Shown piece by piece: positions 1-7,726 of a stretch of DNA of 64,000 nt. The stretch is from Mucilaginibacter empetricola (GTDB taxonomy: Bacteria; Bacteroidota; Bacteroidia; Sphingobacteriales; Sphingobacteriaceae), in assembly GCF_024808665.1 (NCBI RefSeq), contig NZ_JANUBZ010000009.1, positions 124,001 through 188,000 of the forward strand, in the 5' to 3' direction. Every line of letters starts with the position of its first letter. Positions within the stretch are counted from its first letter, which is position 1. Under the pieces are notes generated by a model. The model was not told where the DNA came from, did not search any database, and saw nothing but the letters and a program-made list of their open reading frames with translations. The translations under genes and the position numbers were made by a program.

Positions 1-194
1 TCACCAAACAAAATGTGCGCTTCCGTACCGTTGGTGATATGACCTGCACTGCTGCCGTAGAATCATATGCTTACCATATTGATGATATTATTGATGAAAT
101 AAGCGCATCAAAAATAAGTGAGCGTGGCGCCCGCATGGACGATAAAGTATCTGAAGCTGCCATGGAGGACCGCAAAAAAGGCGGCTATTTTTAA
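1..194 (+). CDS. cysD: Sulfate adenylyltransferase subunit 2 (CysD), C-terminal end only
   Basis: Only the last 63 codons are in the window; the reading frame enters at base 3 and stops with TAA at 192-194. The translation contains RFRTVGDMTCTAAVES and ends in AAMEDRKKGGYF, which is the conserved tail of CysD, the small ATP sulfurylase subunit that makes adenosine 5'-phosphosulfate from ATP and sulfate in the cytoplasm. Its partner CysN follows on the same strand after 113 bases, as expected for a cysDN operon. The spacer carries an unusual double palindrome (201-272). The 5' part, including the PP-loop motif, lies outside the window, so completeness cannot be judged. Confidence 0.95.
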   Translation, partial: TKQNVRFRTVGDMTCTAAVESYAYHIDDIIDEISASKISERGARMDDKVSEAAMEDRKKGGYF

Positions 195-200
195 CAACAT

Positions 201-272
201 TTTGTTGGTGACAACACCAACAAAGGCAAAAAGGTTGTAAGACTACGCCATTGTTGGTGTTGTCACCAACAA
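201..272. repeat. Double palindrome in the cysD-cysN spacer
   Basis: Bases 202-223 and 251-272 are exact reverse complements of each other (22 bp). Each arm is also a hairpin by itself: TTGTTGGTG and CACCAACAA around a 4-base loop. The RNA could fold either as two small hairpins or as one long stem with a 27-base loop. There is no T-run, so it is not a simple terminator. It sits between two genes that must be co-translated. It could be a dispersed palindromic repeat, an mRNA-processing site or a protein-binding site; the sequence alone does not decide. Confidence 0.8.
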
Positions 273-304
273 TCCGAAATCGAAAATCCGAATTCCGAAA
301 TAAC
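272..304 (+). repeat. Leader repeat of CCGAAATCGAAA type, copy 1
   Basis: ATCCGAAATCGAAA followed by ATCCGAA and TTCCGAAATAA, directly before cysN. See copy 2 at 45400-45436. Confidence 0.6.
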
Positions 305-307
305 AAA

Positions 308-1558
308 ATGGATATATTAAAATTTATTACTGCAGGTAGTGTTGATGATGGTAAAAGTACGCTAATCGGAAGGTTGCTGTATGACAGCGAATCTATATTG
401 GCCGATCAGCTGGAGGCCCTGCATCGTTCAAACCGCAAAAATGATGACGGCAGTATTGACCTTGCCATATTAACCGACGGCTTGAAAGCCGAACGCGAAC
501 AAGGTATTACTATTGATGTCGCCTATAAATACTTTCAAACCGAAAAACGCAAATTTATTATTGCGGATACACCCGGCCACATCCAGTATACCCGTAACAT
601 GGTAACCGGTGCCTCAAATGCTAACCTGGCTATTATCTTGATTGATGCGCGTAAGGGCGTTATAGAGCAAACTACCCGACACTCATTCTTGATATCGTTA
701 TTAGGCTTACCTCAGGTGGTGGTTTGTATTAACAAAATGGATATGGTTGACTATAGCGAAGAAGTTTACAACAAAATTGTAGCCGATTATAAAGTACTTG
801 CTGAAAAGGTTGGCCTTGAAAATGTTACTTATATCCCAGTAAGTGCTTTAAAAGGCGATAATATTGTTTATCCATCGGTAAATATTGGCTGGTACAAAGG
901 CGAAAGTTTGCTGCATCTGTTAGAAACTATCGAGATTAAAATTGACGACAGTAAAGCTCACGCACGTTTTCCGGTACAATGGGTGGTACGTCCGCAAACG
1001 GAAGAACTGCATGATTATAGAGGTTATGCAGGCCGTGTTTCGAGCGGATCATTTAAGGTTGATGATAAAGTGACTGTACTCCCATCGGGCTTTAATTCAA
1101 CCATCGAAAAAATTGAATTACTTGATGAAGAACCTGAAGAGGCATTTGCCGGTATGTCGGTAACTATCCATTTAAAGGATGAGATTGATATTAGCCGGGG
1201 AGACATATTGGTTAATACCCATTATCAGCCGGAAGTGTCACAACAAATAGAAGCTGATCTTTGCTGGATGGATACACGGGTGTTGGATACTACGCACACT
1301 TATTTTATACAACACAATAGCAAAGTAACTCGTTGCCGCATACAGGAAGTGTTATATAAAGTGAATATCAACACACTGGAAAAAGAATACAACGAAGATT
1401 TTAAACTGAACGACATAGGCCGTATCGTTATTAAAACGGCAGAGCCTCTGGCATTTGATTTATATCAGAATAATAAGGCAAATGGCGGCGCAATAATTAT
1501 TGATAGCCGTACTAATGTTACTGTAGGCGCGTTAATGCTTAGAGCGACGGTTGAATAA
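308..1558 (+). CDS. cysN: Sulfate adenylyltransferase subunit 1 (CysN), GTPase
   Basis: This is the 416-residue GTP-dependent large subunit of ATP sulfurylase, which couples GTP hydrolysis to sulfate activation together with CysD. The elongation-factor-like G domain is clear: P-loop GSVDDGKST at residues 10-18, DTPGH at 87-91 and NKMD at 142-145, followed by EF-Tu-like beta-barrel domains. The open frame extends upstream to 251, but that part lies inside the palindromic spacer repeat, while MDILKFITAG at 308 matches the start of CysN proteins, so 308 is chosen. The protein ends without an APS-kinase (CysC) fusion. It is probably in an operon with cysD upstream; a terminator follows at 1602. 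Confidence 0.95.
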   Translation: MDILKFITAGSVDDGKSTLIGRLLYDSESILADQLEALHRSNRKNDDGSIDLAILTDGLKAEREQGITIDVAYKYFQTEKRKFIIADTPGHIQYTRNMVTGASNANLAIILIDARKGVIEQTTRHSFLISLLGLPQVVVCINKMDMVDYSEEVYNKIVADYKVLAEKVGLENVTYIPVSALKGDNIVYPSVNIGWYKGESLLHLLETIEIKIDDSKAHARFPVQWVVRPQTEELHDYRGYAGRVSSGSFKVDDKVTVLPSGFNSTIEKIELLDEEPEEAFAGMSVTIHLKDEIDISRGDILVNTHYQPEVSQQIEADLCWMDTRVLDTTHTYFIQHNSKVTRCRIQEVLYKVNINTLEKEYNEDFKLNDIGRIVIKTAEPLAFDLYQNNKANGGAIIIDSRTNVTVGALMLRATVE

Positions 1559-1601
1559 ACGTTGTTCTGTTTCACGTTTTATAGTGTTTTAATTTTTTTA
1601 G

Positions 1602-1633
1602 AAAGCGGGTAAGAATTTCTTCCCGCTTTTTAA
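1602..1633. terminator. Rho-independent terminator after cysN (probably bidirectional)
   Basis: AAAGCGGG (1602-1609) pairs with CCCGCTTT (1622-1629) around a 12-base loop, with a short T-run after it on the plus strand and A-rich sequence before it. It lies between the convergent genes cysN and msrA and could end both transcripts. Confidence 0.8.
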
Positions 1634-1647
1634 TTTGGAATCAATTT

Positions 1648-2295
1648 TTACTTCTGAAATTCCGGCTTCAACTCTGCTTTCTCAGCTTTTCTGAATTTCA
1701 GGACTTTTGGTACCGACACACTTTCAATATAAGGGCTATCGCCATTAAGCCTGTAATATCCCTGATGGTATTTCTCTGCGGGATAAAATGCTTTAAAAGG
1801 AACTACTTGTGTAACTATTGGGTCAGGATAATGCTTTTCAGCATTGATCTTTTTAATGATATCCAATAAAGCCTTTTTTTCTTCTGGCGTACGATAAAAA
1901 GCAATAGAGCGATAGTCAGTTCCTTCGTCAGGTCCCTGGCGGTTGAGCTCTGTTGGGTCATGTGCAAAAAAGAAGGCATTTGCCAATGTCGCATAACTAA
2001 TTACTTTAGGGTCATAATAAATTTGTACACATTCCGCATGTCCGGTATTACGCGAGCTAACCTCCTCGTAAGTTGGATTTTTAGTGCTGCCCCCGGCATA
2101 TCCGGATATTACCTTGTTAACACCTTTTAATTCAGACATGGCTTCGCTCATACTCCAGAAGCAGCCACCACCAAATGTAGCTACAGCTTCTCCCGCCGCT
2201 GGCTTGGGTAATACGGCAAAATCATTGCCTGATTGCGCCTTAACACATCCTGCAAATAAAAATATGCAGGCGATATATAAAATGGATTTTTTCAT
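1648..2295 (-). CDS. msrA: Peptide-methionine (S)-S-oxide reductase MsrA, predicted lipoprotein
   Basis: A 215-residue protein that reduces methionine-S-sulfoxide in damaged proteins. The catalytic motif GCFW is at residues 44-47 (Cys45), in the typical context ATFGGGCFW, and the family block GHAECVQIYYDP follows. An N-terminal hydrophobic segment ends in LFAGC (Cys17), a likely lipobox, so the enzyme should be membrane-anchored and periplasm-facing rather than cytoplasmic. An exact TAnnTTTG box (2321-2328, minus strand) stands 25 bases before the ATG. MsrB is encoded separately at 23438, also with an export signal, so the two enzymes probably serve the same envelope repair role. Confidence 0.95.
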   Translation of the reverse strand: MKKSILYIACIFLFAGCVKAQSGNDFAVLPKPAAGEAVATFGGGCFWSMSEAMSELKGVNKVISGYAGGSTKNPTYEEVSSRNTGHAECVQIYYDPKVISYATLANAFFFAHDPTELNRQGPDEGTDYRSIAFYRTPEEKKALLDIIKKINAEKHYPDPIVTQVVPFKAFYPAEKYHQGYYRLNGDSPYIESVSVPKVLKFRKAEKAELKPEFQK

Positions 2296-2320
2296 GGTTT
2301 TGTATAATTGAACTTTATAT

Positions 2321-2328
2321 CAAATATA
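2321..2328 (-). promoter_or_regulatory. -7 type promoter box of msrA
   Basis: Reads TATATTTG on the minus strand, an exact match to the Bacteroidota consensus TAnnTTTG, 25 bases before the msrA start. No convincing -33 TTTG was found. Confidence 0.45.
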
Positions 2329-2435
2329 CGTGAGTGGTCGCCGGTCCGATGGTCATTAGCAAGTAATATATGAAAACATCATATAGTCTGATGTCTAATG
2401 GTGTTTTTTAAAATCAACTACTTATAACAGCAATT

Positions 2436-2669
2436 TTATTTCAATGACCGCTTTAATTTGAATAGAATTTCGGTTAGCCCGTTTGTCTTTATTTCAAACG
2501 CTGTTGCAAGCAGCATACCCAATTTACCGGGAGGTAAACCTTTACTATGCAGCCATTCAAGGTAGTAAACAGGCAGATCGCTTATTAAAGTGCCTTTGTA
2601 TTTTCCATAAGGCATTTTGGTTTGTACCAGTTCAATTAAAATGTTCGCGTCGGGTTTAATGTTCTCCAC
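2436..2669 (-). CDS. DUF3820 family protein
   Basis: A 77-residue protein with the core pattern MPYGKYKGTLISDLPVYYLEW, then LHSKGLPPGKLGMLLATAFEIKTNGL, matching DUF3820, a family of small proteins of unknown biochemical role. There is no signal peptide, so it should be cytoplasmic. The start is a GTG at 2667-2669; the next in-frame Met lies inside the conserved core. A TAnnTTTA box at 2674-2681 (minus strand) ends only four bases before this GTG, suggesting a leaderless or very short-leader mRNA. It is flanked by msrA on the same strand and a divergent small gene. Confidence 0.75.
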   Translation of the reverse strand: MENIKPDANILIELVQTKMPYGKYKGTLISDLPVYYLEWLHSKGLPPGKLGMLLATAFEIKTNGLTEILFKLKRSLK

Positions 2670-2788
2670 AGTGTAAAGATACTGGTAATTTTAATTTAAA
2701 CCGATGTTAAAACTTTACCTGTAGGCTACAATTCCGGGTCAAACACAAAGCTATAAATGGCGTTATATCCTTACTTTTAAAAACTGAT

Positions 2789-3016
2789 ATGAAACAACAA
2801 TTTGAAGCTGTATTAACCGGTTCCGATACGCCCGTTTACGGAATTGCAAGTAGAATAAGTTTTGATGGCTACGATAATGCCTATGAATTTAAATCGATTG
2901 ACAACAGTCTTCACTTGATTATTGCACAAGATGATGATAATCAATGGCAGCGCTTAGCAAGTACCGAACCATTTTTACAGGTTTGGATTGATGAGTTGGT
3001 GAAGCAAATAGTTTAA
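2789..3016 (+). CDS. Small conserved-looking hypothetical protein
   Basis: A 75-residue acidic protein, not recognised. It has no signal peptide or membrane segment and contains FDGYDNAYEFKSIDNSLHLIIAQDDDNQWQRLA, which looks like a small mixed alpha/beta fold. It lies 15 bases upstream of the aldo/keto reductase on the same strand and is probably co-transcribed with it. The frame, ATG start and spacing make it a believable gene, but no function can be assigned. Confidence 0.6.
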   Translation: MKQQFEAVLTGSDTPVYGIASRISFDGYDNAYEFKSIDNSLHLIIAQDDDNQWQRLASTEPFLQVWIDELVKQIV

Positions 3017-3031
3017 TTAAATTGAATATTT

Positions 3032-3982
3032 ATGAATAAACGCGAAATAGGAACTTCCGGAATAAAAGTTAAACCCTTATCATTTGGCGGTAACGTTTTT
3101 GGCTGGACGATTAACGAAAAAGAATCATTTACTGTACTGGATGCATTTGTCGACGCCGGTTTGGATTTTATTGACACCGCCGATGTATACTCTTATTGGG
3201 TACCAGGCAACAAAGGCGGCGAGTCTGAAATTATAATTGGCAACTGGGTAAAAAAATCTGGTAAACGCGACAAAGTGATCCTGGGCACAAAAGTGGGCAA
3301 ACCCATGGGCGAAGGAAAAAAGGGCTTATCCCGAAAGTATATTACAGAAGCCGTTGAAGCCTCGCTAAAACGACTACAGACAGATTATATCGACCTGTAT
3401 CAATCACATGACGATGATAAGAATACTCCTCTGTTGGAAACTTTGGAGACTTATACCGATTTGATTAAGCAAGGCAAAGTAAGGGTGATAGGCGCTTCCA
3501 ATTACGATGGCATAAGGTTAAAAGAAGCTTTACAGGTTAGTAAAGACAATAACCTGGCCGCCTATCAATGCATGCAGCCGGAATATAATTTATATGAGCG
3601 GGCTTATTATGAAAAAGAACTGGAACCCGTGTGCCGTGAAAGAAACATTGGTGTAATTACTTATTTCTCGTTGGCAAGTGGATTCTTAACAGGAAAATAT
3701 CGCTCTGAGAATGACCTTTCACAAAGTAGTCGTGGACAAGGGGTAAAAAAATATCTTAACCCACGTGGATATAAGATTTTAGCTGCGCTGGATAAGGTAT
3801 CTGCCGAATACGACACTACGCCGGCCAGTGTAGCCATAGCGTGGGTTATGGCGCGCCCGGGCATTACGGCCCCAATTGCCAGTGCTACCAGCATTAAGCA
3901 ATTAGAATCACTGGTTAAAGCTACAGAACTGGTGCTGAGCAGTGATGCTATTGACTTATTAAACAGTGCCAGTAGTTATTGA
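3032..3982 (+). CDS. Aldo/keto reductase (NADPH-dependent oxidoreductase)
   Basis: A 316-residue TIM-barrel oxidoreductase of the AKR superfamily. The catalytic tetrad is visible: Asp48 and Tyr53 in FIDTADVY, Lys87 in LGTKVGK and His126 in YQSHDD. The late segment PIASATSIKQLESL is the NADP-binding region of the family. It is closest in style to the YajO/Tas/oxidoreductase YdbC-like groups that reduce aldehydes or ketones; the substrate cannot be told. It follows the small unknown at 2789 by 15 bases. The stop codon overlaps the first base of a palindromic repeat (3981-4093). Confidence 0.9.
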   Translation: MNKREIGTSGIKVKPLSFGGNVFGWTINEKESFTVLDAFVDAGLDFIDTADVYSYWVPGNKGGESEIIIGNWVKKSGKRDKVILGTKVGKPMGEGKKGLSRKYITEAVEASLKRLQTDYIDLYQSHDDDKNTPLLETLETYTDLIKQGKVRVIGASNYDGIRLKEALQVSKDNNLAAYQCMQPEYNLYERAYYEKELEPVCRERNIGVITYFSLASGFLTGKYRSENDLSQSSRGQGVKKYLNPRGYKILAALDKVSAEYDTTPASVAIAWVMARPGITAPIASATSIKQLESLVKATELVLSSDAIDLLNSASSY

Positions 3983-4093
3983 CACGATTTAGAGATTTGA
4001 GGATTGATATGATTTAAGGGGTATTCAAAGCCTATTGATTAATCTGGTTGAGGGCGCCAATTCCTGCTAATCTTTTAATCCTAAAATCGTGTC
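3981..4093. repeat. Palindromic intergenic repeat (CACGATTT type)
   Basis: GACACGATTT (3981-3990) and AAATCGTGTC (4084-4093) are perfect inverted arms, and the bases inside them continue as an imperfect inverted repeat (GATTTGAGGATT-like on the left, AATCTTTTAATCC-like on the right). No coding frame fits. A related fragment (GATTTATAGGATTTGAGGATTTTGCTGATT-like) occurs near 45350. Confidence 0.65.
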
Positions 4094-4102
4094 GTGTTAT
4101 AG

Positions 4103-4130
4103 AAAAGGGCCACCCTCGCGGCGGCCCCTT
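4103..4130 (-). terminator. Terminator of the Asn/Arg-rich secreted protein gene
   Basis: Read on the minus strand, GGGCCGCC pairs with GGTGGCCC (one G-U pair) around a GCGAG loop, followed by TTTT. It lies 30 bases beyond the stop of the minus-strand gene 4160-4807. Confidence 0.75.
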
Positions 4131-4159
4131 CATTTATATACTTAATTGACAATCCTAAA

Positions 4160-4807
4160 TTAAAATCTGAACGCTCTGTGGTTTTCGTTACCACCTCTTT
4201 GGTTGGCTTGTATAAAGTGTTCGTTACCTCCCCTGTTTCCCCACTCACGTGCATTGTTTTGATATACCGGACGGTTAAAAGCTTCTTGTCTGTGGTTATC
4301 AAAGTGTTCGTTATAACCCTGATTTCTGTTATCAAAATGCTCATCCCTGTTGCGGTTATAATTGTTGTTCGCAAATGCATTGGTTTCACGTCCGTTAAAT
4401 CTTGATCTGTAAAAATCGTCGTGTAAATATGGCCTTGATGCCCTTACCTCAAACCTGCGGGCATTTCTCCAGTCGTAACTCCTGTATTCGCCAGGTAAAT
4501 ATGCGGCTGATACCCAGTTAGCACCATCATTGTAATAATAGCACTGTGCAGTAACATCATAATATGCGCCAACATCTGGCAGGTAGTAATAATCATCGTT
4601 GTTATTATCATAAACCTGTGCATTTTCATTATAAACGGGAGCTGATTGCTCGTATACTGGAGCTTGCTCAACTACAACTGGAGCAGTAGTGTAAATTACC
4701 CTGCGTGGGCCAAAACCGAAACCCAAGTGTACCCTTATCTGTGCATTGGCAGTGTTATAAAATAAACCGCTCATTGTTATTGCTGATAATATGATTAGCT
4801 TTTTCAT
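4160..4807 (-). CDS. Secreted Asn/Arg-rich protein of unknown function
   Basis: A 215-residue protein with a clear signal peptide (MKKLIILSAITMSGLFYNTANAQ). The mature part starts with a Tyr/Val/Pro-rich stretch (residues about 45-80), then a Tyr-rich segment with DDYYYLPDVGAYYDV and CYYYNDGANWVSAAYLPGEY. The C-terminal half is very rich in Asn, Arg, His and Glu, with repeated NEHFD/DEHFDNRNQ units. Such proteins are common in Sphingobacteriaceae envelopes, but their function is unknown to me. The low-complexity tail suggests an exposed or polyelectrolyte-binding region. A terminator follows at 4103-4130. Confidence 0.8.
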   Translation of the reverse strand: MKKLIILSAITMSGLFYNTANAQIRVHLGFGFGPRRVIYTTAPVVVEQAPVYEQSAPVYNENAQVYDNNNDDYYYLPDVGAYYDVTAQCYYYNDGANWVSAAYLPGEYRSYDWRNARRFEVRASRPYLHDDFYRSRFNGRETNAFANNNYNRNRDEHFDNRNQGYNEHFDNHRQEAFNRPVYQNNAREWGNRGGNEHFIQANQRGGNENHRAFRF

Positions 4808-5189
4808 GATCTTATTTGTTTTAGTGTGAGATGAGGCTTTTCTTGTTTTAATGATTACCTCACCATATTAATTTTTATACATCTATGACGAGAAAATATA
4901 TCTGTGGTTTAATAGATAACTAGTTATTGTTTTGAAATAACAATATTATGACATATTTAATTCTGTTATTTTATTTAAAGTCGGAATTAAATTCCAATTT
5001 ACTGTGAGATTGAAAGCGAAATACTACATAACAAGCTTATTATTAAATATTTATTACACCTTGGCTTAAATGCTGCTCGCTGATTAATTAATTAGCTGTG
5101 CATTCGGGGTACTGTAACTATTTTACTACAAAACTTACCGGTTTATTTACAGGCGATCTATTAACTTTGGATATCAAACATTTTAACTT
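4808..5189. other. Intergenic region, 382 bases, divergent promoters
   Basis: A very AT-rich spacer between two divergent genes. It holds a 7-bp inverted repeat TATTGTT/AACAATA (4925-4931 and 4939-4945) and a -7 type box at 5162-5169 that fits the sugar dehydrogenase gene. I see no coding frame or RNA gene. Confidence 0.6.
5162..5169 (+). promoter_or_regulatory. -7 type promoter box of the sugar dehydrogenase gene
   Basis: TAACTTTG is an exact TAnnTTTG match 20 bases before the ATG at 5190. TTTA at 5142-5145 is a possible weak -33 element. Confidence 0.5.
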
Positions 5190-6452
5190 ATGAAAATGAA
5201 GAAATTGCTTATCCTGTTACTGCCGGTATTTGCAGTAATGGGATTAATAGTATTTAACGCCTGTAAAAGCGCCGATAAAAATACCGGCGGCGCTGTCAAT
5301 GCAGGATTAACCCTTCCTGATGGTTTTATTGCTGTTGCTGTTGCCGAAAATTTAGGCAGTGCAAGACACCTGGTAGTGACTCCCCAACATGATATTTACG
5401 TTCACCTGGCAGGTGCCAAAAACGGAAAAGGCATATTGGTTTTACATGAAGAAGGTAACCAAACTACGTTAAAAACAAGTTTCGCCAGTTACGGAGGCAC
5501 CGGTATAGCCATTAAAAACGGTTATTTATATGCTTCAAATAATACAGAAGTATTCAGATATAAGCTCAATGATAAAGATGAAGTAATTAATCCCGATCAG
5601 CCTGAGAAAATTGTTACCGGTTTAATCAGTAAAAGAATGCATGAGCCTAAGGCAATAGCATTGGATAATGATGGGAATATCTATGTAAACATAGGCGCCT
5701 ACTCCAATATTTGCAGTGACTTTGACCCTCAAAAAAAAGGATGCCCAATTTTGGACTCTGCTGCCGGTATCTGGCAGTTCAAGGCCGATAAGCTTAACCA
5801 GCATTATGGCGACGGCATCAGGTATGCTGGCGGCTTAAGAAATGTTGTTGGCCTTGACTGGAATCAGCAAGATGATCAGCTTTTTGTTATGCAGCATGGC
5901 CGTGACGCACTGCATGACCTTTATCCAAACTTATATACCGTTCATCAATCTGCCGAATTGCCTGCTGAATGTATGTTCGCCTTAAAGAAAGGAGATAATG
6001 CAGGTTGGCCATATGTTTATTATGATTGGATGCAAAACAAAAACCTGCTTGGCCCCGAGTATGGCGGCGACGGAAATAAACCTGCCGATCCTAAATTTAT
6101 AAATCCTGTAGCGGCTTACCCAGGTCACTATGCACCCGATGGATTGCTATTTTATACTGGTAATCAATTCCCTGAGAAATACAAAAACGGTGCTTTTATA
6201 GCTTTCCATGGCTCATGGAACAGAGCGCCGGAGCCTCAAGCTGGTTATTGTGTAGTTTTTCAGCCATTTAAAGATGGTAAACCTGATGGCAAATGGGAAG
6301 TCTTTGCTGACGGCTTTGCGGGTACTGCCGAACAAAAGGCTTCTGGTCGTGCAGTGCACCGCCCTTGTGGATTAGCCCAGGGACCCGATGGATCACTTTA
6401 TGTAACGGATGATGTTAAAGGAACTATTTATAAAATAACGTACAGCAAATAA
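5190..6452 (+). CDS. Glucose/sorbosone dehydrogenase-like lipoprotein (PQQ-type beta-propeller)
   Basis: A 420-residue exported protein with a lipobox ending FNAC (Cys25). The mature part is a six-bladed propeller of the glucose/sorbosone dehydrogenase family: MHEPKAIALDNDGNIYVNIG, RYAGGLRNVVGLDW, a late FHGSWNR block and HRPCGLAQGPDGSLYVTDD are typical. Family members oxidise sugars or aldoses using pyrroloquinoline quinone and pass electrons to a cytochrome. The cytochrome c gene starts two bases after the stop codon, which supports a redox pair at the periplasmic face. Whether PQQ is bound cannot be shown here; no PQQ synthesis genes are in the window. Confidence 0.88.
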   Translation: MKMKKLLILLLPVFAVMGLIVFNACKSADKNTGGAVNAGLTLPDGFIAVAVAENLGSARHLVVTPQHDIYVHLAGAKNGKGILVLHEEGNQTTLKTSFASYGGTGIAIKNGYLYASNNTEVFRYKLNDKDEVINPDQPEKIVTGLISKRMHEPKAIALDNDGNIYVNIGAYSNICSDFDPQKKGCPILDSAAGIWQFKADKLNQHYGDGIRYAGGLRNVVGLDWNQQDDQLFVMQHGRDALHDLYPNLYTVHQSAELPAECMFALKKGDNAGWPYVYYDWMQNKNLLGPEYGGDGNKPADPKFINPVAAYPGHYAPDGLLFYTGNQFPEKYKNGAFIAFHGSWNRAPEPQAGYCVVFQPFKDGKPDGKWEVFADGFAGTAEQKASGRAVHRPCGLAQGPDGSLYVTDDVKGTIYKITYSK

Positions 6453-6454
6453 TA

Positions 6455-6895
6455 ATGAATATTAATAAAACGGCGTTAATGCTGATGTTGTTCTGCCTGT
6501 TTTTTGGTGGATTATATGCCCAAACGAAAAAGCCTGTAAGTCATACAGGTACAACAAGTTCCGTTGCACGCGGGAAAATTGTTTACGCTAACATTTGTTT
6601 AGCATGCCACATGGCTGATGGTGGTGGTGTTCAAAATATGAATCCCCCACTTATTCAAACAACTTATGTTTTAGGCGATAAAACTGCGCTTATAAAAATT
6701 GTATTAAATGGTTTTAAGGAAGATGTAGAAATAAACGGCCAAACATACTCCAACAATATGACCCCGCACAGTGATTTAAAAGATCAGCAAATTGCGGATG
6801 TATTAACCTATGTGCGCAAAAGCTTTGGAAATAAAGCAAGTACGGTAACTATGGCAGAAGTTAAAAAGGTAAGGGCGGCAAATGTAACTAAATAG
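6455..6895 (+). CDS. Cytochrome c, class I, secreted
   Basis: A 146-residue protein with a signal peptide ending YAQ (residue 23) and one haem-binding motif CLACH (Cys48, Cys51, His52). NNMTPHSDLKDQQIADVLTYVRKSFG near the C-terminus is the usual class I block carrying the Met ligand. It starts two bases after the sugar dehydrogenase stop, so both are almost certainly co-transcribed; the cytochrome is the likely electron acceptor of that enzyme. A palindromic repeat follows at 6900. Confidence 0.93.
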   Translation: MNINKTALMLMLFCLFFGGLYAQTKKPVSHTGTTSSVARGKIVYANICLACHMADGGGVQNMNPPLIQTTYVLGDKTALIKIVLNGFKEDVEINGQTYSNNMTPHSDLKDQQIADVLTYVRKSFGNKASTVTMAEVKKVRAANVTK

Positions 6896-6899
6896 ATTG

Positions 6900-6962
6900 C
6901 ACCGATTGGTTAAGAGATTACATTGATTTTTGGAAAATCTGTGTAATCTTTTTAAATCGGTG
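6900..6962. repeat. Palindromic repeat, CACCGATT family, copy 1
   Basis: Nested inverted arms CACCGATT/AATCGGTG (6900-6907, 6955-6962), AGATTACA/TGTAATCT (6915-6922, 6942-6949) and GATTTT/AAAATC around a 3-base loop form one long imperfect hairpin. It lies between convergent genes and may act as a terminator for either. A second copy with the same 8-bp ends and a shared GATTACAYTGATTTT core is at 49358-49405. Confidence 0.75.
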
Positions 6963-6976
6963 GAGTCACAATATTG

Positions 6977-7726
6977 TTAACCGAACCAATCGTACAGATC
7001 AGTTTGTTTTAAGGCCAATTTCTGATGAGCATCCAGATCCTTTACAATCGTCCCCTCTCCCATTAAAATAATCCGGTTTCCATAGGTAAAGGCATCCTTC
7101 AGGTTATGGGTAATTAAAATAGAGGTAAGGCGATAATCCCGAACAATTTCCTCAGCAGTACGCATTACAATATCAGCCGAACGTGGATCGAGCGCGGCAG
7201 TTGGCTCATCGAGCAATAAAACCTTGCAGCTATCCATCACACTCATTAACAAAGTAAGTGCTTGTCTCTGTCCTCCCGATAATGTACCCATGGGCTGCTC
7301 AATTTTATTTTCAAGTCCCATGCCGAGGGTTGATATTTTTTCTTTTACCTGATTTTTAAAAGTATCATTAATGCCGATAGATAAACCTTTCTTTTTGGTA
7401 CGGATGGATGCCAGCCGGAAATTATCCAGGATGCTTAAATCAGACGCCGTGCCACTCAATGGGTTTTGAAAAACACGTGCAATCCATTTACTTCTGCGAT
7501 GGTCTGGCAACTTAGTTACATCCACTCCGTCGATATTTATCGTCCCTGAATTGGGGAAAACACTTCCGGCTACCATATCAAGCAAAGTTGTTTTGCCGGA
7601 GCCATTAGCGCCCACAATAACCAAAAATTCTTCACTTTTAATATGCAGATCAATTCCACTAACAGCATTTACCTGATTGGGTTTACCGGTATTAAAGGTT
7701 TTGTTTACGCTATTAATATCAATCAT
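6977..7726 (-). CDS. ABC transporter ATP-binding protein (TrpZ/COG1101-like)
   Basis: A 249-residue ATPase with Walker A GANGSGKTT (residues 39-47), signature LSGGQRQ, Walker B VLLLDEPTAALDP and the switch His in LITHN. The Q-loop neighbourhood VFQNPLSGTASDLSI is typical of the COG1101 group that works with COG4120 permeases and COG2984 binding proteins. It overlaps the permease gene by 8 bases, so translation is coupled. It energises the importer from the cytoplasmic side. The substrate is unknown; relatives in streptococci (TrpXYZ) import tryptophan. Confidence 0.92.
   Translation of the reverse strand: MIDINSVNKTFNTGKPNQVNAVSGIDLHIKSEEFLVIVGANGSGKTTLLDMVAGSVFPNSGTINIDGVDVTKLPDHRRSKWIARVFQNPLSGTASDLSILDNFRLASIRTKKKGLSIGINDTFKNQVKEKISTLGMGLENKIEQPMGTLSGGQRQALTLLMSVMDSCKVLLLDEPTAALDPRSADIVMRTAEEIVRDYRLTSILITHNLKDAFTYGNRIILMGEGTIVKDLDAHQKLALKQTDLYDWFG

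Noticed and set aside
202..272. Rho-independent terminator after cysD
   Set aside because: No T-run follows, and cysN must be transcribed through it.
251..307. Upstream extension of cysN
   Set aside because: The extra residues are encoded by palindromic repeat sequence; MDILKFITAG at 308 is the conserved start.
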